Origin: a virus
Virus record (IMG/VR): IMGVR_UViG_3300043637_000004
Coordinates: 1 to 58,262 of that record
Length of the DNA stretch: 58,262 nt
Direction: 5' to 3' (one strand)
A program made the translations under genes and the position numbers. This document shows, in pieces, positions 41,961 to 49,922 of this stretch. The notes beneath the pieces were generated by a model that was not told the DNA's origin, made no database searches, and was given only the letters and a program-made list of their open reading frames with translations. How positions within the stretch are numbered: position 1 is the first letter of the stretch; every line of letters starts with the position of its first letter.

Positions 41961-43966
41961 TGGCCCGCGACATCACCGTTTCGTTCGACGACGGCACGCA
42001 GCACGTTTACCGTGGGGCGCCTGACGACGCAACTCCGGACGCTGTGCGCCAGCGCGCGGAGAAGGAGTTCGGTAAGTCCGTGAAGGCCATGGACGGCGGA
42101 CGCGGAACGGCGCCGGCCCAGGGTTCGGCCGCGCCGACACGCGAAGATCGCATGGCTGCGATGAAGGCGTCGAACCCGGGCGAGTACGACCCCGCATCGC
42201 CGGAGTGGCAAGCCAAGTACGGTGCCACCTCCGGCATGTCGAATCTGGATCTGGGGCTGGCCGGCGCTGGCAAAGCTGTGGCCGATACCGGTCGAGGCGT
42301 GGGCCAACTTATCGGCCGCGGGCTGGATCTGGTCACCACGCCGAAGCGCTCCGTGAGCGACCTGGTGACGGGCGGCGCCGGATCCACGCTGTCGCAGCGC
42401 CTGGGGCTGCCGCAGTATGAGGATGTGGCCGATGCCCGCCAGCGCGACGCCGCGCTGATGGACACCGGCGCCGGCCACGCCGGGAACATCGGCGGCAACG
42501 TGCTGATGACGCTGGTACCTGGCGGGGCGCTGAAGGGCGCCGCCACCGGGCTTGGCGCCTTGCAGGGGGCGCGCGCTGGCAACACGGCGGCGCAGATCCT
42601 GCGCGCATCGGCTCCGGCCGGCAGCATTCTGAACCGGGCTGGGCAGGCAATGATCGCGCCCACCACGCTCGGTGGCGCGGCCACGCTTGGCGCCGCCACT
42701 GGCGCGCTGCAGCCGGTGACCAGCGAGGGTGAGGCCGGAGTGAATGTGGCGCTCGGCGGCCTGGCTGGGTGGGGCGGGCAAGCTGTCGGCAACGCCTTGG
42801 CCCGGGCGGTGCGGCCGAACACGGTGGCCACGAAAGAGGAGTTGCTCCGGCGCGGCATGAACCCTGACGATGCTGCCCGCACCGCCAAGCGCGCCGACCA
42901 TCTCCAACAGTTGATGGCCGAGGGCGTCACGCCCACCCCGGGGCAGGCCCTGGGCGGCATGGCCCAGCGAGTGGAAGAGGCGCTGAACTGGCTGCCGGGC
43001 GTGCGCGAGGGCCAGCGGCGCGCCGTGGGCGACCTGAACACGGCGGCCTTCAACCGCGCGCTGGAGCCGATCGGCCAGAAGATGCCGAAGGGCGTGCAGG
43101 GCCGGGAGGCGGTCGAGCACGTCGAGAACGCCCTCGGAGACCGGTACGACCGCCTGATGCCGCGCCTGACCACGAACATGGACGGGCAGTTCATCACCGA
43201 GATCAACCAGCTTCGGAACTCGCTGGCCCGCGGCGCGATCAAGCAGGAGATCCCGGATCACTTCGAGCGGATTCTGAACGATCAGGTGCTGGTGAAGTTC
43301 CAGGGTCCGAATGCCACCGTGACCGGGCGCACGTTGAAGGAGATCGAGAGCGACCTCGGAAACCTGTGGCGCGAGTACCGGTCATCGGCCAGCCCAGACG
43401 AGCGCAAGCTGGGTGATGCCATCAGGGAGACCCAGGCGATCCTGCGCGACAACGTGGCCCGCAGCAACCCCGCTGCCGCGAAGGAGTTGAAGGCCATCAA
43501 CACCGGCTGGGCCAACTTCGAGCGGGCTGCCAGCGCCAGCGGCTACCTGGGCGCCGAGGGCGGTGTGTTCGGTGCCGGCCAACTGGCTGGCGCCGTGAAG
43601 GCCGGGGACCGCAGCGCCAGGAAGAAAGACAACCGCGCCGGCCGGGCGCTGATGCAAGACCTGTCGGACGCTGGCCAGGCCGTGCTGGGCCAGAAGGTGC
43701 CCGACTCCGGCACGCCGTTCCGGTCCCTGGCCACGCTGGCGGCCACCGGTGCGGCAGGGGGAGCGGGCGGGCTGCCGGCCGCAGCGGCGGTGCTGGCCGC
43801 CCCCATCGCCTACTCGCGCCCGGGTCAAAACGCCCTGGCCGCCCTGCTGGCCCGCCGCGGCGACTGGTCTGAGCCGGTCGGCAGCGCCCTGCGCCGGTTC
43901 GCCCCCGCTGCCGGCATCGCCGGATCTGCCGCAGCCAACGCGCGTGAGCGCCCAACCAACGACTGA
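41960..43966 (+). CDS. Ejection (internal virion) protein 3
   Basis: 668 residues. Start MARDITVSFDDGTQHVYRGA, PDDATPDAVRQRAEKEFGK is a common opening of internal virion proteins. Residues about 175-300 are Gly/Ala-rich and hydrophobic (GGNVLMTLVPGGALKGAATG), suited to membrane insertion. Corresponds in place to P22 gp16. No peptidoglycan hydrolase motif is evident. Confidence 0.65.
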   Translation: MARDITVSFDDGTQHVYRGAPDDATPDAVRQRAEKEFGKSVKAMDGGRGTAPAQGSAAPTREDRMAAMKASNPGEYDPASPEWQAKYGATSGMSNLDLGLAGAGKAVADTGRGVGQLIGRGLDLVTTPKRSVSDLVTGGAGSTLSQRLGLPQYEDVADARQRDAALMDTGAGHAGNIGGNVLMTLVPGGALKGAATGLGALQGARAGNTAAQILRASAPAGSILNRAGQAMIAPTTLGGAATLGAATGALQPVTSEGEAGVNVALGGLAGWGGQAVGNALARAVRPNTVATKEELLRRGMNPDDAARTAKRADHLQQLMAEGVTPTPGQALGGMAQRVEEALNWLPGVREGQRRAVGDLNTAAFNRALEPIGQKMPKGVQGREAVEHVENALGDRYDRLMPRLTTNMDGQFITEINQLRNSLARGAIKQEIPDHFERILNDQVLVKFQGPNATVTGRTLKEIESDLGNLWREYRSSASPDERKLGDAIRETQAILRDNVARSNPAAAKELKAINTGWANFERAASASGYLGAEGGVFGAGQLAGAVKAGDRSARKKDNRAGRALMQDLSDAGQAVLGQKVPDSGTPFRSLATLAATGAAGGAGGLPAAAAVLAAPIAYSRPGQNALAALLARRGDWSEPVGSALRRFAPAAGIAGSAAANARERPTND

Positions 43967-43972
43967 GGCATC

Positions 43973-44851
43973 ATGGCAACGAACCCAGCCTACTTCATGC
44001 AGCAGCAGTTCACGGACGCCGGGGCGGTGGCCGCGAACTACCTGCTGGACACGTTCCTGTCGGGCACAACGACGCCCGCCACGACATGGCAGGACGCGGC
44101 CGAGGGGGCCACGAACGCGAGCCCCATCGTGCTGGACGCGGGCGGTCGCTGCACCATCTTCCTGAACCCGGCGGTGCTGTACACCTTTCGCCTGCGCACG
44201 CCGGGTGGCACGACGGTGTGGACGCGCGACAGCATCGCCGGGCAGCCGGTGACGGACGCAACGCAGTTCCTGCCGCTGGACGGCTCAGATGACATGACGG
44301 GCTTGTTCGCGCTGAGTGGTAACGCCACGGCGGCGCTGCACCCGGTACCGCTGCAGCAGGCCCAAACACTGATCTCCGCGGCGTCGGCGTCTCTCACGAC
44401 GGCCCTGAGTGGTCAGATCATGGTGGGTGCGGTGATGATGTGGATGCTTCCGACTGCGCCAAACGATGACTGGCTGTTGCTCAACGGCGTGGCGGCGAGC
44501 AGATCCGCGTACCCGGCGTTGTTCGCGTTGTGGGGGACAACTTTCGGGGCAGGTGATGGTTCAACGACGTTCGGTATTCCGGGCTTCAGCGGCTATGTGC
44601 CAAGGGGTCTTGATCTCACGGGTCTCATTGACCCGGACGGCGGAACACGCGTGCTGGGGAGCATCCAGCAGGATCTTGTGAAGGCCCACACCCACAGCTA
44701 TGTGGCCACGGCCAACGGCCGCTCCGGTGGCGCAGAGGGCGGCGCCAGAGACAGCGCCGGCCATGGCGAGAACTACACCACCGGCGCCAACGTTGGCGCC
44801 GAGAACCGCATGAAGAACATCGCCGTCAACTTCATCGTCAAGGCCGCTTGA
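43973..44851 (+). CDS. Tail protein with phage collar domain
   Basis: 292 residues. The N-terminal head (MQQQFTDAGAVAANYLLDTF, LSGTTTPATTWQDAAEGATN) resembles the T7-type tail-fibre start. The second half VGAVMMWMLPTAPNDDWLLL, NGVAASRSAYPALFALWGTT, FGIPGFSGYVPRGLD is a phage tail collar domain. Likely a receptor-binding tail tip or short fibre. Confidence 0.8.
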   Translation: MATNPAYFMQQQFTDAGAVAANYLLDTFLSGTTTPATTWQDAAEGATNASPIVLDAGGRCTIFLNPAVLYTFRLRTPGGTTVWTRDSIAGQPVTDATQFLPLDGSDDMTGLFALSGNATAALHPVPLQQAQTLISAASASLTTALSGQIMVGAVMMWMLPTAPNDDWLLLNGVAASRSAYPALFALWGTTFGAGDGSTTFGIPGFSGYVPRGLDLTGLIDPDGGTRVLGSIQQDLVKAHTHSYVATANGRSGGAEGGARDSAGHGENYTTGANVGAENRMKNIAVNFIVKAA

Positions 44852-44876
44852 AGGACGCTACTCCAAGGATAAGCAC

Positions 44877-45038
44877 ATGTTCACCACAATCACCGTCACC
44901 GCCGGCCTCTACGCTGGGGCCCTGCACCTGCTGAAGCTGGCGCGGTCGCGCATGCAGCCTTCGATGCCGCGCGAATTGATCGACGGCGTGCTCAAGGTGA
45001 TGGGTGGTGGCGGATCGGGACCGATCAAGCCGTCATGA
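44877..45038 (+). CDS. 53-residue membrane-associated peptide
   Basis: ATG at 44877, AAGGA upstream. MFTTITVTAGLYAGALHLLK, one hydrophobic helix followed by a basic stretch. ATGA overlap with the next membrane protein. First gene of the lysis region. Confidence 0.5.
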   Translation: MFTTITVTAGLYAGALHLLKLARSRMQPSMPRELIDGVLKVMGGGGSGPIKPS

Positions 45039-45415
45039 AGTGGCTCATCGTCACCATGGGAATCGTCATGCTGGCGCTGACCTACGGCGAGCACTTGTTC
45101 CCAGCCGATTCCGTGCGCCCGCTGGCCCACTACGTGGCCGATGGGCTGCACATCGCCTGGCTCAACGCGCTGGTGCTGGTGGCCGCACTGATCGGCATGC
45201 ACCGAAGCCTGTGGCGGCTGGCGCTGGTTGGCATCACAGCGTGGGGCGCCACCGAGGGGATCATGACGGCGGCGTGCGGCATGCTCGACGCGCCGCGTGT
45301 CGTCACTGGGCAGTGGCAGGGCCTGTGCGGGGCCCGGGCCGGGCTACCATTGGCTGCCATCGGTCTATCCGCCTTCGGCGTGTTCGTGTCCACCTTATGG
45401 GGGCGCAGTGAGTGA
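45035..45415 (+). CDS. 126-residue membrane protein (holin-like candidate)
   Basis: Three to four hydrophobic helices: KWLIVTMGIVMLALTYG, AWLNALVLVAALIGM, ALVGITAWGATEGI, GLPLAAIGLSAFGVFVST. Coupled to genes before the endolysin, so a holin is reasonable, but two other candidates follow. Confidence 0.55.
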   Translation: MKWLIVTMGIVMLALTYGEHLFPADSVRPLAHYVADGLHIAWLNALVLVAALIGMHRSLWRLALVGITAWGATEGIMTAACGMLDAPRVVTGQWQGLCGARAGLPLAAIGLSAFGVFVSTLWGRSE

Positions 45416-45740
45416 TTTCAAACCCGAGGCACTGCTGGCAAACCCGCTGGTATCTGGACTGCTCGGCAGCATCATCGGGCTGCGGGCGATGAGTGGCACG
45501 AGCTGGTGGTTGCGGGCCTGCAACCTGTTTGGCGGCTGGGCGTGCGCGATCTTATTCGGCCCAGCGCTGGCCGGCTGGCTGGGCATGCTCGACACGCCGC
45601 ACGCGTTCGCTGGGGTGGTTGGTGCCACCGGGGCTTTTGGCCTGGTGGCCGTGGACGGCATGATCCGGTACATCCAGGAAACGCCGATCCTGGACGTGTT
45701 GACGAGGTTGCTGAACGTGTTCAGGGGAGGCGGGAAATGA
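45408..45740 (+). CDS. 110-residue membrane protein (holin candidate)
   Basis: GTG start overlapping the previous gene by 8 bases. Hydrophobic segments around NLFGGWACAILFGPALAGWL and AGVVGATGAFGLVAVD with charged C-terminus, a holin-like layout seen in phages of Proteobacteria. ATGA overlap with the next. Confidence 0.6.
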   Translation: MSDFKPEALLANPLVSGLLGSIIGLRAMSGTSWWLRACNLFGGWACAILFGPALAGWLGMLDTPHAFAGVVGATGAFGLVAVDGMIRYIQETPILDVLTRLLNVFRGGGK

Positions 45741-46012
45741 CACCGCAGATGGTCGGGTGGGTGCTGCTTGTCCTGGCGCTGATTCCGGCGCTGTCACAGA
45801 AGGTACAGACCGGCGTCACAAGCGCGCTGGGGCTGTGGCTGTTGGCATTGGCCGGGATCGCGCTGATTGCAGGCACCGGCGAGGGCGTGCGGGAATGGCT
45901 GCTCTGTGTCGGCTTGGTGCTGGCCGTGGCCGGCGAGGTGATGCACTGGCGCCGCACCGTCTCGCCGCGTCGTGCGAGATCGCAAAGGACTATCGATGCT
46001 GCGCGAGATTGA
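45737..46012 (+). CDS. 91-residue membrane protein, lysis region
   Basis: Three helices: VGWVLLVLALIPAL, LGLWLLALAGIALIAG, WLLCVGLVLAVAGEVM, and a basic tail. Directly precedes and overlaps the endolysin. It could be a holin or antiholin partner. Confidence 0.55.
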   Translation: MTPQMVGWVLLVLALIPALSQKVQTGVTSALGLWLLALAGIALIAGTGEGVREWLLCVGLVLAVAGEVMHWRRTVSPRRARSQRTIDAARD

Positions 46013-46478
46013 CCAGAATGCCATCGCCCCGGCGATGCTCTTGCTGCCCATGGCGATGGACTCGCCGCGGGCCCACATCCAGTTGCTGGCCATGGGGCTC
46101 CAAGAGTCCGCGCTGCGCTACCGGGTGCAGCACATGAACGGGCCTGCGCACGGGCTCTGGATGTTTGAGAGAGGCGGTGGCGTGCGGGGCGTGCTGGAAC
46201 ACCCAAGCACCTGCGCCATCGCGTTGAACGCCTGCGAGGCCCACCATGTGACCGCTGACGCTCAGAGCGTGTGGGAGGTGCTTCCAACGGATGATGTGCT
46301 GGCGGCTGCATTTGCGCGGCTGTTCTTGTGGACCGATGCCCACAATCTGCCGAACGACGCCCAGGGCGGGTGGCTGACCTACCTCAGAACCTGGCGCCCG
46401 GGCCGCCCCCGGCCCGACACCTGGCCGGCGTTCTACGCGCAGGCAGAAGACTGGGTGCTCCGCGGCGTGGACTCGTGA
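45996..46478 (+). CDS. Endolysin, lysozyme-like
   Basis: 160 residues. LLAMGLQESALRYRVQHMNG, PAHGLWMFERGGGVRGVLEH is typical of a phage muralytic enzyme with the catalytic Glu in GLQES (E37); the GLWMFE and GGV blocks line the fold. No signal peptide, so it needs a holin. It lies between holin candidates and spanins. Confidence 0.75.
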   Translation: MLREIDQNAIAPAMLLLPMAMDSPRAHIQLLAMGLQESALRYRVQHMNGPAHGLWMFERGGGVRGVLEHPSTCAIALNACEAHHVTADAQSVWEVLPTDDVLAAAFARLFLWTDAHNLPNDAQGGWLTYLRTWRPGRPRPDTWPAFYAQAEDWVLRGVDS

Positions 46479-46519
46479 GCGAGAATCGGTGCTCCACAAC
46501 CACTACGGAGCAACCGCTC

Positions 46520-46909
46520 ATGCACAACATCCAGTCCCCGCGCGCCGATGACGACGCCATCGAACAAGAGATCAAGGCCAAGGGCCTGACGGCGCCGCGA
46601 GTCACGCCGGCCGACATCGAAGCGAACATCTCCAGCGAGCACTACTTCACGGCCGAGGATGGCGCAGTCGGTGGCGGCATGATGCACGAGTCGGCGGCCC
46701 GGTCTGCGGCGCCTAGATCGCTCTCGTTGCTCACCTTCTGTGTGCTGGTGCTGCGCAACGGCTTCACGGTGACCGGAGAGTCTGCCTGCGCCAGCCCGGA
46801 GAACTTCGATGCCGACCTGGGCCGCAAGATCGCGCGGGCCAATGCGGTGAACAAGGTGTGGCCGCTGATGGGCTACGCGCTGAAGCAGAAGCTGGCGGAT
46901 GCCGCATGA
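46520..46909 (+). CDS. Phage Gp49-like protein
   Basis: 129 residues. ITPADIEANISSEHYFTAED-like opening, then LLTFCVLVLRNGFTVTGESA, CASPENFDADLGRKIARANA, VNKVWPLMGYALKQKL, the Gp49 family signature. Widespread in phages; function unknown. ATGA overlap with the next. Confidence 0.85.
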   Translation: MHNIQSPRADDDAIEQEIKAKGLTAPRVTPADIEANISSEHYFTAEDGAVGGGMMHESAARSAAPRSLSLLTFCVLVLRNGFTVTGESACASPENFDADLGRKIARANAVNKVWPLMGYALKQKLADAA

Positions 46910-47223
46910 CCATCATCACCCCCACCATCGGCCGCCGCGTGTGGTACTGGCCCAGCGAAGCCGAGTACCAAGCCAGCGCCAGCAACCGTACCATGGTTGA
47001 GCCGGCCATGCTGCTCAATGACCGCGACCAGCCGTGCGATGCCGGCATCTGCTACGTGCACACGGATGGCACGATCAACCTCACGGTGGCCGACCACACG
47101 GGCGCCATGCATGCTCGCCGCAGCGTGCCGCTTCTCCAGGATGATGCGGCGAGAGACCCAAACGGCTTGATCGGCTGTGCTGCCTGGATGCCGTACCAGA
47201 AGACGCAAGCCTCGAAGGCGTGA
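46906..47223 (+). CDS. 105-residue conserved phage hypothetical protein
   Basis: MTIITPTIGRRVWYWPSEAE, LLNDRDQPCDAGICYVHTDG, INLTVADHTG: a beta-rich protein that commonly follows Gp49 in phage genomes. Function unknown. Confidence 0.7.
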   Translation: MTIITPTIGRRVWYWPSEAEYQASASNRTMVEPAMLLNDRDQPCDAGICYVHTDGTINLTVADHTGAMHARRSVPLLQDDAARDPNGLIGCAAWMPYQKTQASKA

Positions 47224-47224
47224 C

Positions 47225-47614
47225 GTGACACCCACCCAGATCGCTGCCGGCGTCACCATCGTCGGCGCCTTCCTGGGTGGGGCCTGGCTGGGCCGCGCCG
47301 CCGTCAAGTCCGACTGGGACGCGGAGCGCGCGCAGCAGGCCCGCGAGGTGGTGGCGCAGATGGAGAGGAGCATGGAGCGCCGGGCTGCCGCTGACCATGC
47401 GCTTGCCGGCGTGCAAACTGCGGTTCAGGCCGCGCTACGGAGAACCAATGCACCAGCCCAGCCGATCAAGTGCCCGCCGAGCGGCAACGCTCTCGATGCT
47501 CTCGTGCCTGGCCTGGGCGACCGGCTGCGGGCCATCGATGCCGCTGGTGGTGCGGGACCCGCCGCCGGTGTGGCGGCCGTGCCCGGATCAGGCGCCGCCA
47601 GTTCCAGCCGGTGA
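47225..47614 (+). CDS. Rz: Inner-membrane spanin, Rz-like
   Basis: GTG start, 129 residues. N-terminal signal anchor (PTQIAAGVTIVGAFLGGAWL), then a charged periplasmic coiled-coil region (DAERAQQAREVVAQMERSME). A different frame inside it encodes the outer-membrane partner, as in lambda Rz/Rz1. Together they fuse inner and outer membranes at the end of lysis. Confidence 0.75.
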   Translation: MTPTQIAAGVTIVGAFLGGAWLGRAAVKSDWDAERAQQAREVVAQMERSMERRAAADHALAGVQTAVQAALRRTNAPAQPIKCPPSGNALDALVPGLGDRLRAIDAAGGAGPAAGVAAVPGSGAASSSR

Positions 47615-47717
47615 GGTGACTGCCGGCCAGGCCGTGGAGCTGCTGGTGGGCACGCGGGCGGCGCTGGTGGTCTGTGATGCCCAGGGCCGGGCCGTGATCC
47701 AGGCGTGGCCTAGGTGA
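47448..47717 (+). CDS. Rz1: Outer-membrane spanin lipoprotein, Rz1-like (starts inside Rz)
   Basis: 89 residues in the +1 frame, start 47448 with GGAGA upstream. MHQPSRSSARRAATLSMLSC, LAWATGCGPS is a lipoprotein signal with ATGC or LSC as lipobox; the mature part is Pro-rich (PPPVWRPCPDQAPPVPAG), as in Rz1. It overlaps Rz by 167 bases and ends directly next to the tRNA-Gly CCA end. Confidence 0.75.
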   Translation: MHQPSRSSARRAATLSMLSCLAWATGCGPSMPLVVRDPPPVWRPCPDQAPPVPAGEVTAGQAVELLVGTRAALVVCDAQGRAVIQAWPR

Positions 47718-47791
47718 TGGAGCGGGCCGCCGGAATCGAACCGGCGTGATCTGCTTGGAAGGCAGAAGCCTTGCCACTCGGCCAGGCCCTC
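47718..47791 (-). tRNA. tRNA-Gly (anticodon TCC)
   Basis: 74 bases on the minus strand, with encoded CCA. All arms fold: acceptor with an A2-G71 mismatch, D stem GCC/GGC, anticodon stem TCTGC/GCAGA with loop CTTCCAA, variable TCAC, T stem GCCGG/CCGGC with loop TTCGATT. U73 fits glycine identity; the usual C2-G71 pair is lost. It sits at the convergence of the late and leftward operons. Confidence 0.9.
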
Positions 47792-47965
47792 TTGTTGTTG
47801 CCGGCGCTCCCCCGGCTGTCGTCTTACCTCACGGGGCCTCATGCACCAGGACGCTCGGTGCGACTACTGCCGTGACAGGGGCGGCGACACGATGTCAATA
47901 CCCGCCCATCCATATGCCAGTTGTGGATCACTAGACTGGCCGCATCGATGGAGAGACTTGTGTTC

Positions 47966-48041
47966 TGGATGCGGGGGCCGGACTCGAACCGGCGACCATC
48001 GCGTTATGAGCGCGACTCTCTACCAACTGAGCTACCCCGCG
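47966..48041 (-). tRNA. tRNA-Met (anticodon CAT), initiator-like acceptor
   Basis: 76 bases, minus strand, encoded CCA. T8-A9 fixes the first base as C, giving acceptor CGCGGGG/CCCCGCA with a C1-A72 mismatch, as in bacterial initiator tRNA. The anticodon loop CTCATAA also matches the initiator. The anticodon stem TCGCG/CGCGA lacks the initiator G-G-G/C-C-C run, and the D stem GCTC/GAGA is elongator-like with a G10-A25 mismatch. Discriminator is T. Met is the most likely charge; a lysidine-type Ile tRNA is less likely. Confidence 0.88.
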
Positions 48042-48047
48042 GCGTGA

Positions 48048-48410
48048 TTATGGCGCGGGCGCCGGGTGGGCGGCCCTGAACGCTTCGTGCTCGGCGGTCT
48101 CGCGGTCGAACATGGCTTGCGCGCCGCCTTCGGCGTAGGCCGCATCCAGGTCCGGTAGGTGTCCTGGGCCGGCCAGCGTGTTGCAGATCCATTCCATGCA
48201 TGCACCCAAGCCCTCCAGGTTGCCATCGACGTAGGCGGCCCGAAGCGCCAGGATGTGGGCGTTCAGCGCATCGCCGAGAACGACGGCCCGGCGCTCGCTG
48301 CTGGCGGCCCCGACCGCGATGCCGGCGGCAAACAACTCCATATCCTCCAATGTGGGCACCACGCCCGGGAACCTTCGATTCCACGCGGCGGCGGCTTGTT
48401 CACTGTTCAT
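48048..48410 (-). CDS. 120-residue hypothetical protein
   Basis: ATG at 48410 (MNSEQAAAAWNRRFPGVVPT). Helical body VLGDALNAHILALRAAYVDG, LGACMEWICNTLAGPG. It overlaps the upstream gene by 11 bases. Last protein gene of the leftward operon before the tRNAs. Confidence 0.55.
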   Translation of the reverse strand: MNSEQAAAAWNRRFPGVVPTLEDMELFAAGIAVGAASSERRAVVLGDALNAHILALRAAYVDGNLEGLGACMEWICNTLAGPGHLPDLDAAYAEGGAQAMFDRETAEHEAFRAAHPAPAP

Positions 48411-48570
48411 CGTCGTTCTCCAGTTCGTCGGGTTGCCGTGCATCCGGGTGGATGAGCGGGCTGTTGATGGCCCGCCGCTTGGCATACGCGATGCGCGCCT
48501 CCAGCGACTGGTGGCCAAGCTCGCGCAGGGCGTCTGCGCGGTCGAAGTCGAAATGCTCGGCCTGGTTCAT
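48400..48570 (-). CDS. 56-residue hypothetical protein
   Basis: MNQAEHFDFDRADALRELGH, then IAYAKRRAINSPLIHPDARQ. ATGA overlap with the upstream gene. Acidic tail. No family. Confidence 0.5.
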   Translation of the reverse strand: MNQAEHFDFDRADALRELGHQSLEARIAYAKRRAINSPLIHPDARQPDELENDDEQ

Positions 48571-48692
48571 GGCTTTCCCACAATGACCAGCGCCAGCACG
48601 ACGCACACGCCAGAGACAACGGCCCGGCGCAGGCACTGGGTGATGATCCAGCACCAGCCGTAGCCGGCCATACAGTTGTGCGCGCGCTTCAT
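48567..48692 (-). CDS. 41-residue membrane peptide
   Basis: MKRAHNCMAGYGWCWIITQC then VVSGVCVVLALVIVGKP, one transmembrane helix. ATGA overlaps at both ends. Confidence 0.5.
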   Translation of the reverse strand: MKRAHNCMAGYGWCWIITQCLRRAVVSGVCVVLALVIVGKP

Positions 48693-49369
48693 GTCCGCAC
48701 CCCGTAGACGGCTTCGCACACGGCCTGGCACTTGTCGAGGCTGAAGTTGTTGTCGTCGTCGCGGATGCCGCTCTCCATGTCGATCCAGTAGGAGATGTCG
48801 CGCGAGCCGGCGATGTCTGCCACGTGCTGGGCGACGTTGTCCGGGCCGAGCCCGCCGGCGAACCCAAGGCGGCGGCCGAGCGGTGCCACGGCGGGCCACG
48901 ATGCCGGCACGAGGCCCTTGCCGCAGCTCTTGTCGTACAGCCACTCCACCGTCTGCGTGTCGGTCCGAATTTTCGGCCACGCGGTGGCGCACTGCATGAT
49001 GGGGGTGAGGTTGCGGCACTGGCCCCAGGCGGCGATCTTCGCGGCCTCGTGCACCGGCGCGCCGTTGATCTGGCCGCGGCCGACCTGGTAAAGGAGCATC
49101 TCGTCCAGGTCGGCAGGCAGGGCGTGGCCATCGATCACGCGCAGGGTGTAGTCGCCGCAGAGGTGCGCAGCCAGCCGCGGCCAGGGCCCGTGCTTGATGA
49201 GCTTGCGCACGAACGTCATCGGCGGATAGCGTGGGTCAACGCCCTGGCGCTTCGGGCTGAAGAGGATGCCCCATTCGATGGGGTAGAGCCTCGACAGCGC
49301 CTGCATTCGGTCCAGGTCGGTCCACTCGTCGGCGCCGGTGAAAGTGATGAAGGTCGGTAGTGTGGTCAC
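48689..49369 (-). CDS. TrpF-like TIM-barrel phage protein
   Basis: 226 residues from GTG with GGAG upstream. LPTFITFTGADEWTDLDRMQ opens the barrel; GFAGGLGPDNVAQHVADIAG is like the phosphate-binding turn of phosphoribosylanthranilate isomerase, and WIDMESGIRDDDNNFSLDKC matches its SG(V/I)xD end. The usual KxCG start of TrpF is absent, so the enzyme activity may differ. Similar proteins occur in phages; substrate unknown. GTGA overlap with the upstream peptide. Confidence 0.7.
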   Translation of the reverse strand: MTTLPTFITFTGADEWTDLDRMQALSRLYPIEWGILFSPKRQGVDPRYPPMTFVRKLIKHGPWPRLAAHLCGDYTLRVIDGHALPADLDEMLLYQVGRGQINGAPVHEAAKIAAWGQCRNLTPIMQCATAWPKIRTDTQTVEWLYDKSCGKGLVPASWPAVAPLGRRLGFAGGLGPDNVAQHVADIAGSRDISYWIDMESGIRDDDNNFSLDKCQAVCEAVYGVRT

Positions 49370-49467
49370 GGTTTTCTCCAAGGTCTGCGCAGCACGTCGG
49401 CCAGCGCGTAAAACAAGCCGGCCAGCACGAAGCCGACCACGGTGGCGATGATGGAACGGCGCTTCAT
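49366..49467 (-). CDS. 33-residue membrane peptide
   Basis: MKRRSIIATVVGFVLAGLFY followed by ALADVLRRPWRKP: one transmembrane helix with basic ends. GTGA and ATGA overlaps on its two sides support it. Confidence 0.5.
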   Translation of the reverse strand: MKRRSIIATVVGFVLAGLFYALADVLRRPWRKP

Positions 49468-49922
49468 TGGTCACATCCTTTGCCGATCTGGCCGCGGTCA
49501 TCATGAGCCGTGAAGCGCTCAAAATGTACCCAACCGCCCACGCAATGGAACCCCCATTCACGGTAGGCTGGTCCGGTGATGAACAGCGTCCAGCACGGGC
49601 CCGCATGCAGCTCAATGCGATGCGCGAACTTGCCGCTTGGACGCACGCGCCACGCGCCCTGCCGAAGCAGGCGACGGCGGTGCACACCGCCCGCTGCAAT
49701 GGTGTGCTCGGTGTACTCGCCGCGGAGCAGCAGCGAGAAGTTTGCCCACGGATGGTCATGCATCGCCCGGTCATCGTCGCTGCGCAGGAAGTGGTGCAGG
49801 TAGACGTTGAAAAGCTTGTTGCGCGGCAGGATGTGCCATCGAAGCATGTAGGGGTCATCGTGGCCGCCGATCACCAGATCCGGCTGGCGTTGCGTTATGC
49901 GGTGGATGAACCGATGGATCAC
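49464..49922 (-). CDS. Cupin-like phage protein
   Basis: 152 residues from GTG at 49922, chosen because GGGGAGG precedes it and it makes the usual GTGA overlap. DDDRAMHDHPWANFSLLLRG, EYTEHTI gives a HDH...E cupin metal pattern; FAHRIELHAGPCWTLFITGP supplies the second half. Such cupins occur in many phages; role unknown. Confidence 0.7.
   Translation of the reverse strand: MIHRFIHRITQRQPDLVIGGHDDPYMLRWHILPRNKLFNVYLHHFLRSDDDRAMHDHPWANFSLLLRGEYTEHTIAAGGVHRRRLLRQGAWRVRPSGKFAHRIELHAGPCWTLFITGPAYREWGFHCVGGWVHFERFTAHDDRGQIGKGCDQ

Noticed and set aside
43973-44851. Diversity-generating retroelement target
   Set aside because: No reverse transcriptase and no template repeat found in the window.
47841-48047. 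68-codon plus-strand frame over the tRNA-Met
   Set aside because: It is antisense to the tRNA; the RTRTGDHRVMSATLYQLSYP tail is the usual artefact of translating a tRNA complement.
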